Shown here: piece after piece, positions 55,306-63,902 of the stretch
Layout: each line of letters starts with the position of its first letter
Numbering within the stretch: position 1 is the first letter of the stretch
Assembly (NCBI RefSeq): GCF_038007305.1
Contig: NZ_JBBOWV010000001.1
Span: forward strand, 3,028,501 to 3,092,500
DNA length: 64,000 nucleotides
Direction of reading: 5' to 3'
DNA from: Solibacillus sp. FSL W7-1436
Lineage (GTDB): Bacteria > Bacillota > Bacilli > Bacillales_A > Planococcaceae
Notes under the pieces: model-generated
The model's database searches: none
The model's input: the letters and a program-made list of their open reading frames with translations, nothing else
What the model was told of the DNA's origin: nothing
Position numbers and translations under genes: made by a program

Positions 55306-55728
55306 ATGAAAAGCAAAAATACGCTAAAAACGATAAACTGGGTGACATTCACAATAATTTTAATGGTCGGAATTTTTACGGCCGGGTTTACGCTGTATGA
55401 CTTAAATACACAGGTTGCCTTTGGTGAAGAAGGGCAGTCTCGCGCAGGATTCCGTTGGGGGATAATCCACATAATCCTGTTAGTTATAATACTATTGTCA
55501 GCTTCCTTTTTAGGTTTTGCCTGGAAATTCTTATTTCCATTCAATGTACCCCTTGCAATAATAATAGCTGGTTTATGCTATCAACTATTTTTCCTTACGT
55601 TCACTATCGGATGGGTTGGTTTAAATGGGACATTTGGCTTCCTAATAGCATTTCTGATCGGAATAATATTAATCATTTCTTATTTAGTTCTCAATTTACT
55701 TAAAAGCCGTAAGCTAAGTGAAAGTTAA
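55306..55728 (+). CDS. four-helix membrane protein
   Basis: 140 aa, TCAGGAGGAAAA before ATG. About four membrane helices (residues 13-30, 55-75, 83-103, 108-128) and a short outer loop after the first. Family not recognised. The next gene starts 14 bp later, so they are cotranscribed. Confidence 0.65.
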   Translation: MKSKNTLKTINWVTFTIILMVGIFTAGFTLYDLNTQVAFGEEGQSRAGFRWGIIHIILLVIILLSASFLGFAWKFLFPFNVPLAIIIAGLCYQLFFLTFTIGWVGLNGTFGFLIAFLIGIILIISYLVLNLLKSRKLSES

Positions 55729-55742
55729 GAGGGAGGATTATT

Positions 55743-56075
55743 ATGGGTGGAGATTCTATCATGTGGCTCGTTATAATAGTAACTATTTTAATTTGTGATG
55801 GATTGGCAGTGTATGTATACCGTAAAAAGAAATTCCCTTTATGGGCATCGGCAATCATTATAGCCCTTACAGTTCCGGTGATCGCTTATAGTTTTGTAGC
55901 GTTAGGAATTGATTATTTCAAAAGAACCAATACCGATCCGGATAATACAGCAGAAGGAATCGCAATTGCAGGAGGGTTTATTGCGATAGTTCTGGCATTC
56001 AATGCAATAGTCCTGTTTTTTATCGGAGTTATTTTAAATATCTACACTTTCATTAAAAAGAAACAAAGTGTATAA
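55743..56075 (+). CDS. three-helix membrane protein
   Basis: 110 aa, GAGGGAGGATTATT before ATG. Helices at residues ~7-25, 32-53 and 78-103, with a charged loop DYFKRTNTDPDNTAEG. Probably functions with the preceding membrane protein. Unrecognised. Confidence 0.65.
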   Translation: MGGDSIMWLVIIVTILICDGLAVYVYRKKKFPLWASAIIIALTVPVIAYSFVALGIDYFKRTNTDPDNTAEGIAIAGGFIAIVLAFNAIVLFFIGVILNIYTFIKKKQSV

Positions 56076-56118
56076 CTGCTCGAGCATGCGCGAGTGAAAA
56101 CAATATGGAGGTAATAAA

Positions 56119-56571
56119 ATGACCCCGCATAATTTAATTATAACGCAATATATTCCGAAATATGCTGAACAGACAGTAAGGATGTGGCGAGACAGCAAGG
56201 AACGGGCAATTGGTCAGAAAGAAGGGCATAGCTTTGAAAGTCATATATATTTTCTGAATAATGTATTACGTGAGCAGTACCAAATTGATATCGTCCTAAT
56301 GGATGACAAAGTGGTTGGTATGATCGCCTATAATGAAAGGGAAATCAGCCAACTTTACATTCATATTGAATATCAAGGATTTGGTATAGGTCAAACATTA
56401 CTGGATAAGGCAAAAGAACAGTCAAGTGGGAAATTAACCTTATATACATTTGAAGTAAATGACCCCGCACGCAGATTTTATGAAAAGAACGGCTTTAAAA
56501 TCAAATCCAGAGGGCACGAAAATGAAGAAAATTTACCCGATATTCTTTATGAATGGAATTCCAATCAATAA
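56119..56571 (+). CDS. GNAT acetyltransferase
   Basis: 150 aa, ATGGAGGTAATAAA before ATG. Acetyl-CoA loop HIEYQGFGIGQTLLDKA (about residues 91-107) and the end motif VNDPARRFYEKNGFK. Substrate unknown. Confidence 0.85.
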   Translation: MTPHNLIITQYIPKYAEQTVRMWRDSKERAIGQKEGHSFESHIYFLNNVLREQYQIDIVLMDDKVVGMIAYNEREISQLYIHIEYQGFGIGQTLLDKAKEQSSGKLTLYTFEVNDPARRFYEKNGFKIKSRGHENEENLPDILYEWNSNQ

Positions 56572-56660
56572 TTTAATCGAGACTATTACGCTCCTCAGAA
56601 AGTGAAATAATGTACTTAACTGTGAGATACTTTAAGTACCAAATATTGGGGAGGTTGTGT

Positions 56661-57146
56661 ATGGGGATTTCGAAAGAGGTTATTAATGTTGTTTTACCAA
56701 TGAAAACATTTGATACATCTAAAATGGACACATGGACTGATGAACAGTGGCGGCAATTTGTTGGAGATGAAAAAGAATATGAAGGTATACAACTGTTGTT
56801 GATGGATGATAGTAATTTTTATCTGAAAATAACCGGTGTTCATTTTAATGAAACAACTGAAGAAATGGTTTTTAGTTTTGATACAAAAAATAAAACGGGT
56901 GAAAAAGTATATATTCAATTCGGTCAATGGCAAATTGATGAAAGTATCTATAATCTTACTGCAGATAGACCGCTATATTTAGATAAAGTTTCCGGGGTTA
57001 GAAGTTTTCAAAAACGCGTACAGCGTTCCTATTTAAAAGAGTGGGACAAAACAATAATGGAAATGAAAATATTAGATGCAGAATCAAATATAGTCACTAG
57101 AGAGCTTGAATTTCAAATGATTAAACAATATACACTGTTATTTTAG
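56661..57146 (+). CDS. hypothetical protein
   Basis: 161 aa from ATG 56661 behind GGGGAGGTTGTGT; the upstream ATG at 56610 has no site. Soluble and beta-rich (FYLKITGVHFNETTEEMVFSF) with an aromatic, basic end. No family recognised; it may be one of the accessory or immunity-like small proteins. Confidence 0.65.
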   Translation: MGISKEVINVVLPMKTFDTSKMDTWTDEQWRQFVGDEKEYEGIQLLLMDDSNFYLKITGVHFNETTEEMVFSFDTKNKTGEKVYIQFGQWQIDESIYNLTADRPLYLDKVSGVRSFQKRVQRSYLKEWDKTIMEMKILDAESNIVTRELEFQMIKQYTLLF

Positions 57147-57221
57147 GATTGAGCTTTAATTCATACTATAGAAATTTCTATATTTTAAAATATGAGCTAA
57201 AAAAACGAAGGGGGAACTCAA

Positions 57222-57677
57222 TTGTATCAATATTTCAATGGCTTCGTAATAAGGGAAGGCACTGAAGGGATTCCGGCTGATTTTGTTGAGTCCTTGTTTA
57301 AAGACGCTGGATGGGCAAAAAATCTTCCATCGTGGCAAAAAGAAAAGTATTCACTAATCTTCAAAAATTCAACATGGGCATTTACAGTTTGGGGAAATGA
57401 GAGAATGATTGCGATGGTCCGAGTGATATCCGATCAAATCATGGTAGCAAATATTATGGATTTAGTCGTTTTATCAGAATATAGGGGCAAAGGGATAGGT
57501 AAAAAACTTGTGGAGTTATGTATTCAAAAACTTCCGCATGGGGATTGGTTTGCACACACTTCAGCAAATAATTTCAAATTTTATGAGAGCTGCGGTATGG
57601 AAGTGAAAGATTTATCGACTCATGGGACTTGTGTTTATTATGGTTATATCCAGGCAAGGAAAGATGGACACCGATAA
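57222..57677 (+). CDS. GNAT acetyltransferase
   Basis: 151 aa, TTG start behind GAAGGGGGAACTCAA. Short GNAT with the loop LSEYRGKGIGKKLVELC (about residues 85-101) and NNFKFYESCGME. The start YQYFNGFVIREGTEGIPADF is typical of one Bacillus subgroup. Substrate unknown. Likely read together with the Nudix gene that follows after 39 bp. Confidence 0.85.
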   Translation: MYQYFNGFVIREGTEGIPADFVESLFKDAGWAKNLPSWQKEKYSLIFKNSTWAFTVWGNERMIAMVRVISDQIMVANIMDLVVLSEYRGKGIGKKLVELCIQKLPHGDWFAHTSANNFKFYESCGMEVKDLSTHGTCVYYGYIQARKDGHR

Positions 57678-57716
57678 AATCTATTATTCAGATAAAGGTT
57701 TCTAGGGAGGAGAAAA

Positions 57717-58202
57717 ATGACGACAACTTATGTTAATTGGGGAGAATCAAGAGTTAAATTAACTTGGGAAGAAAATACGTTACTTCCTCAACATAATTTA
57801 ATAACAAGTGTACATGGTTTCTGTTTTCAAGGAGACCAACTGTTACTAGTCGACTTAAAGAATCGAGGGTGGGATTTTCCTGGAGGACACATCGAACCAG
57901 AGGAAACTCCAGAGGAATGCTTTAAACGTGAAGCTTTGGAAGAAGCGTATATTGAAGGGGAATGTGAGTTATTAGGGTATGTAATTGTTGACCATTGTGA
58001 AAATCTAATGTGGACAGAAGGCAGTCCGTATCCTAAAATCGGTTATCAGGTTTTCTACAAAATGAATATCGCAAAATTGTTGCCGTTTGAAGGAAGATAT
58101 GAATCTACCCGACGTATCTTTATAGACCCTAATGATATTTTCGACTATTATCTAAATTGGAATAGACTTTATCAGAAAATAATGGACTGTGCAATACAAT
58201 AA
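57717..58202 (+). CDS. Nudix hydrolase
   Basis: 161 aa, CTAGGGAGGAGAAAA before ATG. Complete Nudix box from FPGGHIEPEETP to CFKREALEEA (about residues 58-78) matching GX5EX7REUXEE. It hydrolyses a nucleoside diphosphate linked to something else; the substrate cannot be told. Last gene before a terminator. Confidence 0.9.
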   Translation: MTTTYVNWGESRVKLTWEENTLLPQHNLITSVHGFCFQGDQLLLVDLKNRGWDFPGGHIEPEETPEECFKREALEEAYIEGECELLGYVIVDHCENLMWTEGSPYPKIGYQVFYKMNIAKLLPFEGRYESTRRIFIDPNDIFDYYLNWNRLYQKIMDCAIQ

Positions 58203-58269
58203 ATGCTGTATGGAATTTTATACATATTCCTTATGATTAAGTTAACTGAACTATTTGAGAATAAAAAAA

Positions 58270-58306
58270 CAGGTGCAAGGTATTCAACTATCCTTGCGCC
58301 TTTTGC
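58270..58306 (+). terminator. terminator of the Nudix gene
   Basis: GGTGCAAGG / CCTTGCGCC stem followed by TTTTGCTGTTTTT. Confidence 0.8.
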
Positions 58307-58418
58307 TGTTTTTAAAATAGATTTAACACATTTTTCTAAATGGAGGAAATAAAAGCAACTTTCAAAGTTGCCCAGTCGTCTCACTTTTGAAGGGAAAATG
58401 GTTCAGGGAGATTAAAAA

Positions 58419-58910
58419 ATGTCTAAAATGAATCCTTTAGTTCTTATTGAAGAAATATACAATGAGCATTATACGTACCTGAGAAACTTTCTGATAGGTC
58501 TTACTAAAAGTGACGCAATAGCTGATGATATTATTCAAGATTTTTTTACAAAAATTTTAGTTTCACCCTCAGTAGTTACAGAAGTTAAGTATATGAGGAG
58601 CTGGTTAATAACAGGGGTTAAAAACACTTTGCTTGATTACTATAAAAAGAAGAAGCCTGAGTTGCTTCAAGATGAGAATATTATAGAAACGCTGTTGGTC
58701 GACAATTACACGCCCGAAATAAGTACAACAATAAACAACGAACTGGAAACAATTTTAGGCAAGCTATCCACTTCTGAAAAAGCAATTATTATAGCAAAAG
58801 AATATTATGGCTATGACTATAATGAAATTGGCGATCTATTAAATATACCAGTTTCTACAATAAAATCGATAGTGTTCAGAATGAGGAAAAGAATGATTAA
58901 AGCGAGGTAG
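58419..58910 (+). CDS. ECF-type RNA polymerase sigma factor
   Basis: 163 aa, TTCAGGGAGATTAAAA before ATG. Region 2 (EIYNEHYTYLRNFLIGLTKSD, then DDIIQDFFTKIL) and region 4 (LSTSEKAIIIAKEYYGYDYN, then GDLLNIPVSTIKSIVFRMRK) with the expected spacing. Its stop is 4 bp before the next gene, an anti-sigma factor, so it is held inactive until a surface signal comes. Confidence 0.92.
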   Translation: MSKMNPLVLIEEIYNEHYTYLRNFLIGLTKSDAIADDIIQDFFTKILVSPSVVTEVKYMRSWLITGVKNTLLDYYKKKKPELLQDENIIETLLVDNYTPEISTTINNELETILGKLSTSEKAIIIAKEYYGYDYNEIGDLLNIPVSTIKSIVFRMRKRMIKAR

Positions 58911-58914
58911 TTCT

Positions 58915-59403
58915 ATGGATTCTTTTAATAAAATACATCTTTTATCTCTAGAGTTGATACCCATAATTAATGACTTGGATGAAGAACCAAGACAGGTTAT
59001 TTTAGAACATATCACAAACTGTGAAGATTGCAAAAAATTATATGATAGCACAGAAAACTTTAATGAAAATTTGCCAAAGCATGATTACTCAGAAGATGTA
59101 GAGTTGAAACCCTTAAAAAAATTAGTGCAGTTTAATAATGGGTTGAAGTTATTACTGATTACTGTAAGAGCGATAATTTTGTTTTACATTGTTTACTCCA
59201 GCTTTAACTATTATGGCGCGGAGTCTGTAGCATCATTGGTGGAGTACATTCAATCAGGAATCTTTCTGTTTTATATACCCGCTGCCATATTTCTACTGGT
59301 ATTTACATTTACTTTCTTCAATAAAAAATGGGTCTGGTTATCCTTGGGGACTGATTTAGTGATTATTTTATTTTCAGCAAAAGTATTGCAGTTATTTTTA
59401 TAA
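58915..59403 (+). CDS. anti-sigma factor, zinc-finger (ZAS) type
   Basis: 162 aa. N-terminal zinc motif H-x3-C-x2-C in EHITNCEDCKKLY (about residues 31-43), the ZAS fold that binds ECF sigma factors, then three membrane helices (residues ~79-98, 114-134, 138-160). Directly downstream of the sigma gene. It should keep the sigma factor at the membrane. Confidence 0.88.
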   Translation: MDSFNKIHLLSLELIPIINDLDEEPRQVILEHITNCEDCKKLYDSTENFNENLPKHDYSEDVELKPLKKLVQFNNGLKLLLITVRAIILFYIVYSSFNYYGAESVASLVEYIQSGIFLFYIPAAIFLLVFTFTFFNKKWVWLSLGTDLVIILFSAKVLQLFL

Positions 59404-59417
59404 ATGGAGGTGCTAAT

Positions 59418-60074
59418 ATGGCCTATATAATCATGTTGGTTGGATTGTTTTTAGGTGTTCTGTTTTTTTCGTTTGTTTTTATTGCTTCAAAAAGGAGCGG
59501 CAAATACTATTTGGCACCCGTCGTCACCTTTCTCTTTTCGGGATTGATTGTTGCGTACAGCCTATTCCTTGTTGGAGGATTTGAAGGGATGGGTTATTTG
59601 TTTTTAGCAGGAGGCTTTTTTATAGTTAGTGTTTTCGGGACATTACTTTTACCTTTATTAATACGTAATAAAGAATCACAACATCTTAATAAAAAAGATA
59701 AAATCAGTTTAGTGCTTTTACCTGTTCTATTTTTTGCAATAATCGGGCTATCCATATTTTCACAAGAAGGATATTGGATTATTGAACAGGCAAGTGCTGC
59801 CCCAGTAGAAACAGAACGTTATCGGATTTCGACTATTTCTGAAGGAAGTAAAGCAATTACTTTATTGCTGGGGGAAAAATATCTTGGCAAAAAGATTGAA
59901 GTGGAAAGTGTGAGTAAATGGGGCTCTACTGAAATTATTTTGAAATTTGTAGATGGTGGGGAAGATGATAAAGTACCTATTGTACAAATAGGTCTTAATG
60001 AAATAAACGGATCATTGAAAGTACAAACAACAGATGGTGAAATTTTTAAACCAATAGGAAATCCAATAGATTGA
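59418..60074 (+). CDS. membrane protein of the sigma operon
   Basis: 218 aa, AAATGGAGGTGCTAAT before ATG. Four helices in the first 120 residues, then an outer or soluble beta domain of about 95 residues (YRISTISEGSKAITLLLGEKY). Cotranscribed with the sigma/anti-sigma pair (14 bp gap), so it may be a sensor or effector of that system. Family not recognised. Confidence 0.7.
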   Translation: MAYIIMLVGLFLGVLFFSFVFIASKRSGKYYLAPVVTFLFSGLIVAYSLFLVGGFEGMGYLFLAGGFFIVSVFGTLLLPLLIRNKESQHLNKKDKISLVLLPVLFFAIIGLSIFSQEGYWIIEQASAAPVETERYRISTISEGSKAITLLLGEKYLGKKIEVESVSKWGSTEIILKFVDGGEDDKVPIVQIGLNEINGSLKVQTTDGEIFKPIGNPID

Positions 60075-60277
60075 AGCAGTATCCAAGGTAGAATAGATTT
60101 TGAGTATAGAAGGGTTCAAATCTTAAAAAGAACCTCTCCATTCAATAATTTTATCGCTTTATAAATATTTGACACTTTAATAATGTTTATGATATTATTA
60201 AAAATTTGTTAAAAATCCATTTACATGTTAAGGTTAAGTAGGTTACCTTATGGTTGCCAAACATGGAGGTGGATTAT

Positions 60278-60739
60278 TTGTTTCAAATTGGTGAAAACAT
60301 TATTTATCCAATGCACGGAGCAGGTATCATTAAAGCCGTAGAAGAAAAGGAAATATTAGGGGAAAAGCAACAGTGTTTTGTCATAAAAATGACAATCGGC
60401 AATGTGCAAATCACAATCCCTAAGGATAAAATATCGAATTCAAGTATTCGTCCTGTTACTAATATTATTGATTTGAAACACATCATTCATATTTTTCAGC
60501 ATGGAAAAACCGATGAATTATTGCCGTGGAGACAAAGGTATAAAGTGAACACGGACAAAGTAAAAACGGGTAAAATACTGGAATGTGCTGAAGTTGTACG
60601 CGATTTATTGCGTATGAAAGAAGAAAATGCACTAAATACAAGCGAAAAAGAAATGTTAAATAACACACATCAATTTTTGATGAGTGAACTGGGATTAATT
60701 AAAGGGATTACTGAAAATCAAATTAAAAGCTTTAGCTAA
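60278..60739 (+). CDS. CarD-family transcription regulator
   Basis: 153 aa from a TTG at 60278, chosen because it gives the family start LFQIGENIIYPMHGAGII and has TGGAGGTGGATT upstream; the TTG at 60254 has no site. N-terminal RNA polymerase-interacting Tudor-like domain (residues 1-60), C-terminal helical domain. Such proteins tune rRNA and stress promoters by touching RNA polymerase. Confidence 0.88.
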   Translation: MFQIGENIIYPMHGAGIIKAVEEKEILGEKQQCFVIKMTIGNVQITIPKDKISNSSIRPVTNIIDLKHIIHIFQHGKTDELLPWRQRYKVNTDKVKTGKILECAEVVRDLLRMKEENALNTSEKEMLNNTHQFLMSELGLIKGITENQIKSFS

Positions 60740-60760
60740 GATTAACTTAAGACTTTCAAT

Positions 60761-60788
60761 AAGGGGACGATTCGGTCGTCCCCTTAAA
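60761..60788 (+). terminator. terminator of the CarD gene
   Basis: AAGGGGACGA / TCGTCCCCTT stem with a 5-base loop. A second small hairpin (ACCGG / CCGGT, then T5) lies at 60837-60866. Confidence 0.8.
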
Positions 60789-60924
60789 GTTACAGTTTTT
60801 ATATGCAGCTAACTGGCTGGCATGTTTTCGGTAATTTACCGGACTCATGCCGGTCCGTTTTTAAATAGGAGATTACGTCCTGGAAAAGGGTTAAAATTAT
60901 TTATTGTAAAGGGATGATGCTAAT

Positions 60925-61104
60925 ATGGAAATTTTATATCTGGCAGGTGCTTTACTGTTCTCGGTCTTGTGGTTTCTAAATTTAGTTCAGCTCCTGGAAA
61001 AGTTACATCAAGGGAAAAATATACATAATCAAAAGATATTGGGGTGTGTATGGAGTGCTTGTTTAATTTTCTCTATATTCATCTGTATCTCTATATTTAT
61101 ATAG
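60925..61104 (+). CDS. small 59-aa membrane protein
   Basis: ATG at 60925 with AAAGGGATGATGCTAAT upstream. Two hydrophobic segments, LYLAGALLFSVLWFLNLVQLL and CVWSACLIFSIFICISIFI, around a basic loop (EKLHQGKNIHNQK). Composition and length fit a real small membrane protein; no family recognised. Confidence 0.5.
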   Translation: MEILYLAGALLFSVLWFLNLVQLLEKLHQGKNIHNQKILGCVWSACLIFSIFICISIFI

Positions 61105-61169
61105 CAGTTTGAACGTCTAGAATAAGGACGATCGCAGGTCAGGGCAACCGGTTAACGATACTCGACTAT

Positions 61170-62141
61170 TTGTGTCAATTAGTTGCAGAGAGGTGGGAGA
61201 ACGTCATTTCGGAAAATAAGAGAGCGATTATGCTGTTGGAAGAAAATAATTATGATGAGGCCTTTTCACTATTTAAAAAGCTGGCAAGAGAAACACCGTC
61301 TGTTCAGAGTCTTAATAATTTGGCATGGTTAATGCTGCGTGAAGAAGAGAATCGGGATGATGCAAGGGCATTATTAGAGCAAGCGCTTGTCCTTAACCCG
61401 AAGTCTTCATTTCCATATATGATGCTCGGTGAAATCGCGTTACATAACAGGCAGTACGAGAAAGCTAAAAACTATTTACAGAAGGCACTCATGTTTAATG
61501 AGACGGAGGAAGCGACCTATAATTTAGCAATGGCGCATTTTCATCTCGGTGAGTTTGAGCAGGCAGCGACAGTCTTTTCGTGCTGTGAAGGTGATTCAGG
61601 CTTGACGCAATTACACGAGGTCGTAAGTTGGCTGAATGCAGGTCATATTGATAAGGCGAAGGCACTTTTAGCCAATTGGAATGAAGAAGCGGATGATTAC
61701 ACAGGTGCGATAGAAATTGCGGATGTTTACATAGAACTTGGTTGTTACAACGAAGCACGAGTGCAGTTTGAAAAAGAATGGAACAGCTGTTACCTTGCAC
61801 CTTATATCGTCAGTCGCTATGCATATACCCTGTGGAAATTAAAGGACTACGACACTTGCCGCGCAATTATCCAACAAGCAATTCAACAGAATAAAGAAGA
61901 ACAAATTGATGAGCAAGAAAGAGAGCTGGAAGAGCATTGGACAGCGCAGGATCGTGACGAGTGCATAAAAGAATTAACCGAACAGCAGCAAACTCTCGAA
62001 ATGCTATGGCCGCGCTTGGAAAACGGTGTTGTACCGCCCTTTGACTATGATATGTATCCTAACGGCGGCTGTCAGCTATTTGGCTGCATGCAGCATGGAC
62101 ATCCAGAATACGAAGAGGTGGCAAGAGGGGAAATACTGTAG
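61170..62141 (+). CDS. TPR-repeat protein
   Basis: About 323 aa; the start is uncertain (TTG 61170 has no site, and the AGGTGGGAG at 61191 could serve an ATT at 61206). Helix pairs fit TPR repeats: residues ~23-50, 52-82, 84-116 (ALHNRQYEKAKNYLQKAL) and more degenerate ones to 235. The end has an unusual Cys/His/Pro motif, YPNGGCQLFGCMQHGHPEY. A protein-binding scaffold, partner unknown. Confidence 0.75.
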   Translation: MCQLVAERWENVISENKRAIMLLEENNYDEAFSLFKKLARETPSVQSLNNLAWLMLREEENRDDARALLEQALVLNPKSSFPYMMLGEIALHNRQYEKAKNYLQKALMFNETEEATYNLAMAHFHLGEFEQAATVFSCCEGDSGLTQLHEVVSWLNAGHIDKAKALLANWNEEADDYTGAIEIADVYIELGCYNEARVQFEKEWNSCYLAPYIVSRYAYTLWKLKDYDTCRAIIQQAIQQNKEEQIDEQERELEEHWTAQDRDECIKELTEQQQTLEMLWPRLENGVVPPFDYDMYPNGGCQLFGCMQHGHPEYEEVARGEIL

Positions 62142-62207
62142 GCAATAGGCTCCGTGATGCCTAAAATTTAAGCTATAAGGCTGGCTAGCAACCAGCAGTG
62201 ATTAAAA

Positions 62208-62444
62208 ATGTTAGTTGAAGTGGATGGGTATGATCAGCAAGTGCTGTTAACTGGACCAATCTATACATTAAAGCAGTTAAACATAATTTATAGACAAGCA
62301 AAAAAGCAGGCAACCTCAAGTAAAGAAATGACGCAGTTTTTGTGTACATCTTATCAATTTACCCAAATTCCGTATGATGCATCGGTTCGGGTGGAATTTG
62401 TGATTGATACGGATACCGGGAGAATTTATTCACCGACATATTAA
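62208..62444 (+). CDS. small hypothetical protein
   Basis: 78 aa, ATG without a clear ribosome site. Mixed alpha/beta, ending in VEFVIDTDTGRIYSPTY. It follows the TPR gene by 66 bp. Unrecognised. Confidence 0.5.
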   Translation: MLVEVDGYDQQVLLTGPIYTLKQLNIIYRQAKKQATSSKEMTQFLCTSYQFTQIPYDASVRVEFVIDTDTGRIYSPTY

Positions 62445-62516
62445 AGCTTCGGGAACCATATTATTACAATTCATGTCTATACTAGAAATGGAAGGATATG
62501 GGGAGGTGGCATCATT

Positions 62517-62813
62517 ATGTGGTTTATAATAGGTCTTATTGCGATAGCAGCAACTTTTGCAAACCTGTATTTGTACATGACAGGTAAAGATTATAAACTT
62601 GCAATGGCAATGGGATTATCGTTTACAGCATTAACACTTTGTGCCGAATACACTCTGATAACGAATTGGGTAGAGGTAAATGATTGGGCAGCTATAGAAG
62701 ATGTAGTGCCAAGTATGGAAAGGGCATTATGGTTTTTAACTATTGTTTCGGTCTTATTAAATATAGCGCCGATATTTTTAGAAAGAAAAAGAAATAGAAG
62801 GCACATTTCTTAA
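62517..62813 (+). CDS. three-helix membrane protein
   Basis: 98 aa, TATGGGGAGGTGGCATCATT before ATG. Membrane helices at residues ~2-18, 28-48 and 70-90, basic tail. Its stop lies inside the terminator hairpin. Unrecognised family. Confidence 0.65.
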   Translation: MWFIIGLIAIAATFANLYLYMTGKDYKLAMAMGLSFTALTLCAEYTLITNWVEVNDWAAIEDVVPSMERALWFLTIVSVLLNIAPIFLERKRNRRHIS

Positions 62814-62838
62814 ATAAGAATTGCGCCTTCTATTATTA
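62797..62838 (+). terminator. hairpin, copy 2 of the dispersed palindrome
   Basis: GAAGGC arm, core TTCTTAAATAAGAATT, GCGCCTTC arm, then TATTATT. Same core and flank as the hairpin at 6330. Confidence 0.7.
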
Positions 62839-62871
62839 CTTGGACAAATCGCTGAGTAACAGGAATTTATA

Positions 62872-63081
62872 CTATTTTTTTTCACAAGTCACGGGAGACC
62901 AAAAATCCTTTTTCGTGATTAACACTTTTTCCGCTTTATCGAAGTTTTCAAAGCATTTTTCGATAATAAGTTCATTTGCTTGATGATTCTTATGTATTTG
63001 GTTAAACAGTAAACCACTAATTGATAGAATGAGAATACTTCCAACAATAGCGATAGCCAGATTTATTTTATTTTTATTCAA
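62872..63081 (-). CDS. small anchored protein
   Basis: 69 aa from a TTG at 63081 behind AAGGAGAAGTTGTCC (another TTG at 63087 is closer to the site). One N-terminal helix (INLAIAIVGSILILSISGLLF) and a short outer part with two Cys (EKCFENF, PVTCEKK) that could form a disulphide. Unrecognised. Confidence 0.55.
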   Translation of the reverse strand: MNKNKINLAIAIVGSILILSISGLLFNQIHKNHQANELIIEKCFENFDKAEKVLITKKDFWSPVTCEKK

Positions 63082-63179
63082 GGACAACTTCTCCTTTCTT
63101 GTAAATTCATTTTAACATTCGCACTTCTTGAAGAGGGATTGCGGATGCCTTCTTTCTCCCTCTAAATATACCTTCTAAC

Positions 63180-63674
63180 CTATTGAACGAAATACTGATA
63201 AAATAATTTATCCACTTGTAATACAGGGAAACTGTCAGGTAAATCGCTAGGATTAATTCTTGTAAATCCATTCTTTTCATAAAATCGGTGAGCGGCCAGA
63301 AATTGCGGGGTAGTTCCTAGATAGATAACTTCTACTGAGTGTTCTTTTGCCCACTCGAGTGCAGTATTTAATAAAAGACTTGCGGTTTTAAATTTTGTTC
63401 CGCGATAATTTTTATCAACAAACATCTTCCTTAAGGCAACGCGATTATTACCTATATCTAAAAGACTTATTGTGCCAACTACTTTGTCATTATAAATAGC
63501 CACCCAAAAGTTTCCGTTCCCTGTCTGATAAAATTCTTCTATTTTAAACAAATCAGGCTGATCATCCCTTGTTATCGGAATGTTGTATTCCTGCTGCTGA
63601 ATATGAAGAATTAAATCTGCAACTTGCGTTTGATATTCATAACTATACTGTTTCACAATGGGGAAGTTCTCCAT
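63180..63674 (-). CDS. GNAT acetyltransferase
   Basis: 164 aa on the minus strand. Acetyl-CoA loop FVDKNYRGTKFKTASLLLN (about residues 90-108), which lacks the usual Gly-x-Gly and has GTKFKT instead, and FLAAHRFYEKNGF near the end. Found in a variant GNAT subgroup. Substrate unknown. Confidence 0.82.
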   Translation of the reverse strand: MENFPIVKQYSYEYQTQVADLILHIQQQEYNIPITRDDQPDLFKIEEFYQTGNGNFWVAIYNDKVVGTISLLDIGNNRVALRKMFVDKNYRGTKFKTASLLLNTALEWAKEHSVEVIYLGTTPQFLAAHRFYEKNGFTRINPSDLPDSFPVLQVDKLFYQYFVQ

Positions 63675-63902
63675 CTTTTCACACCGCCTATAACTATATG
63701 TATTTTCTAAATTTTACAATATAAATCATTTATAGCAAGCTCATTTCCAAAAAATCTAAAGGTATGAAGGTATATTTTGTCGAAATAGTATGTAATACAA
63801 ACTAAAAGAACTAATTTGGGTTGACGTGAAGACCTAAAGAATATTGCGGAAAGTTAAATGATTTGGTCGGATTATTAAAAGAAGATAAGGAGCTGAAAAT
63901 CA

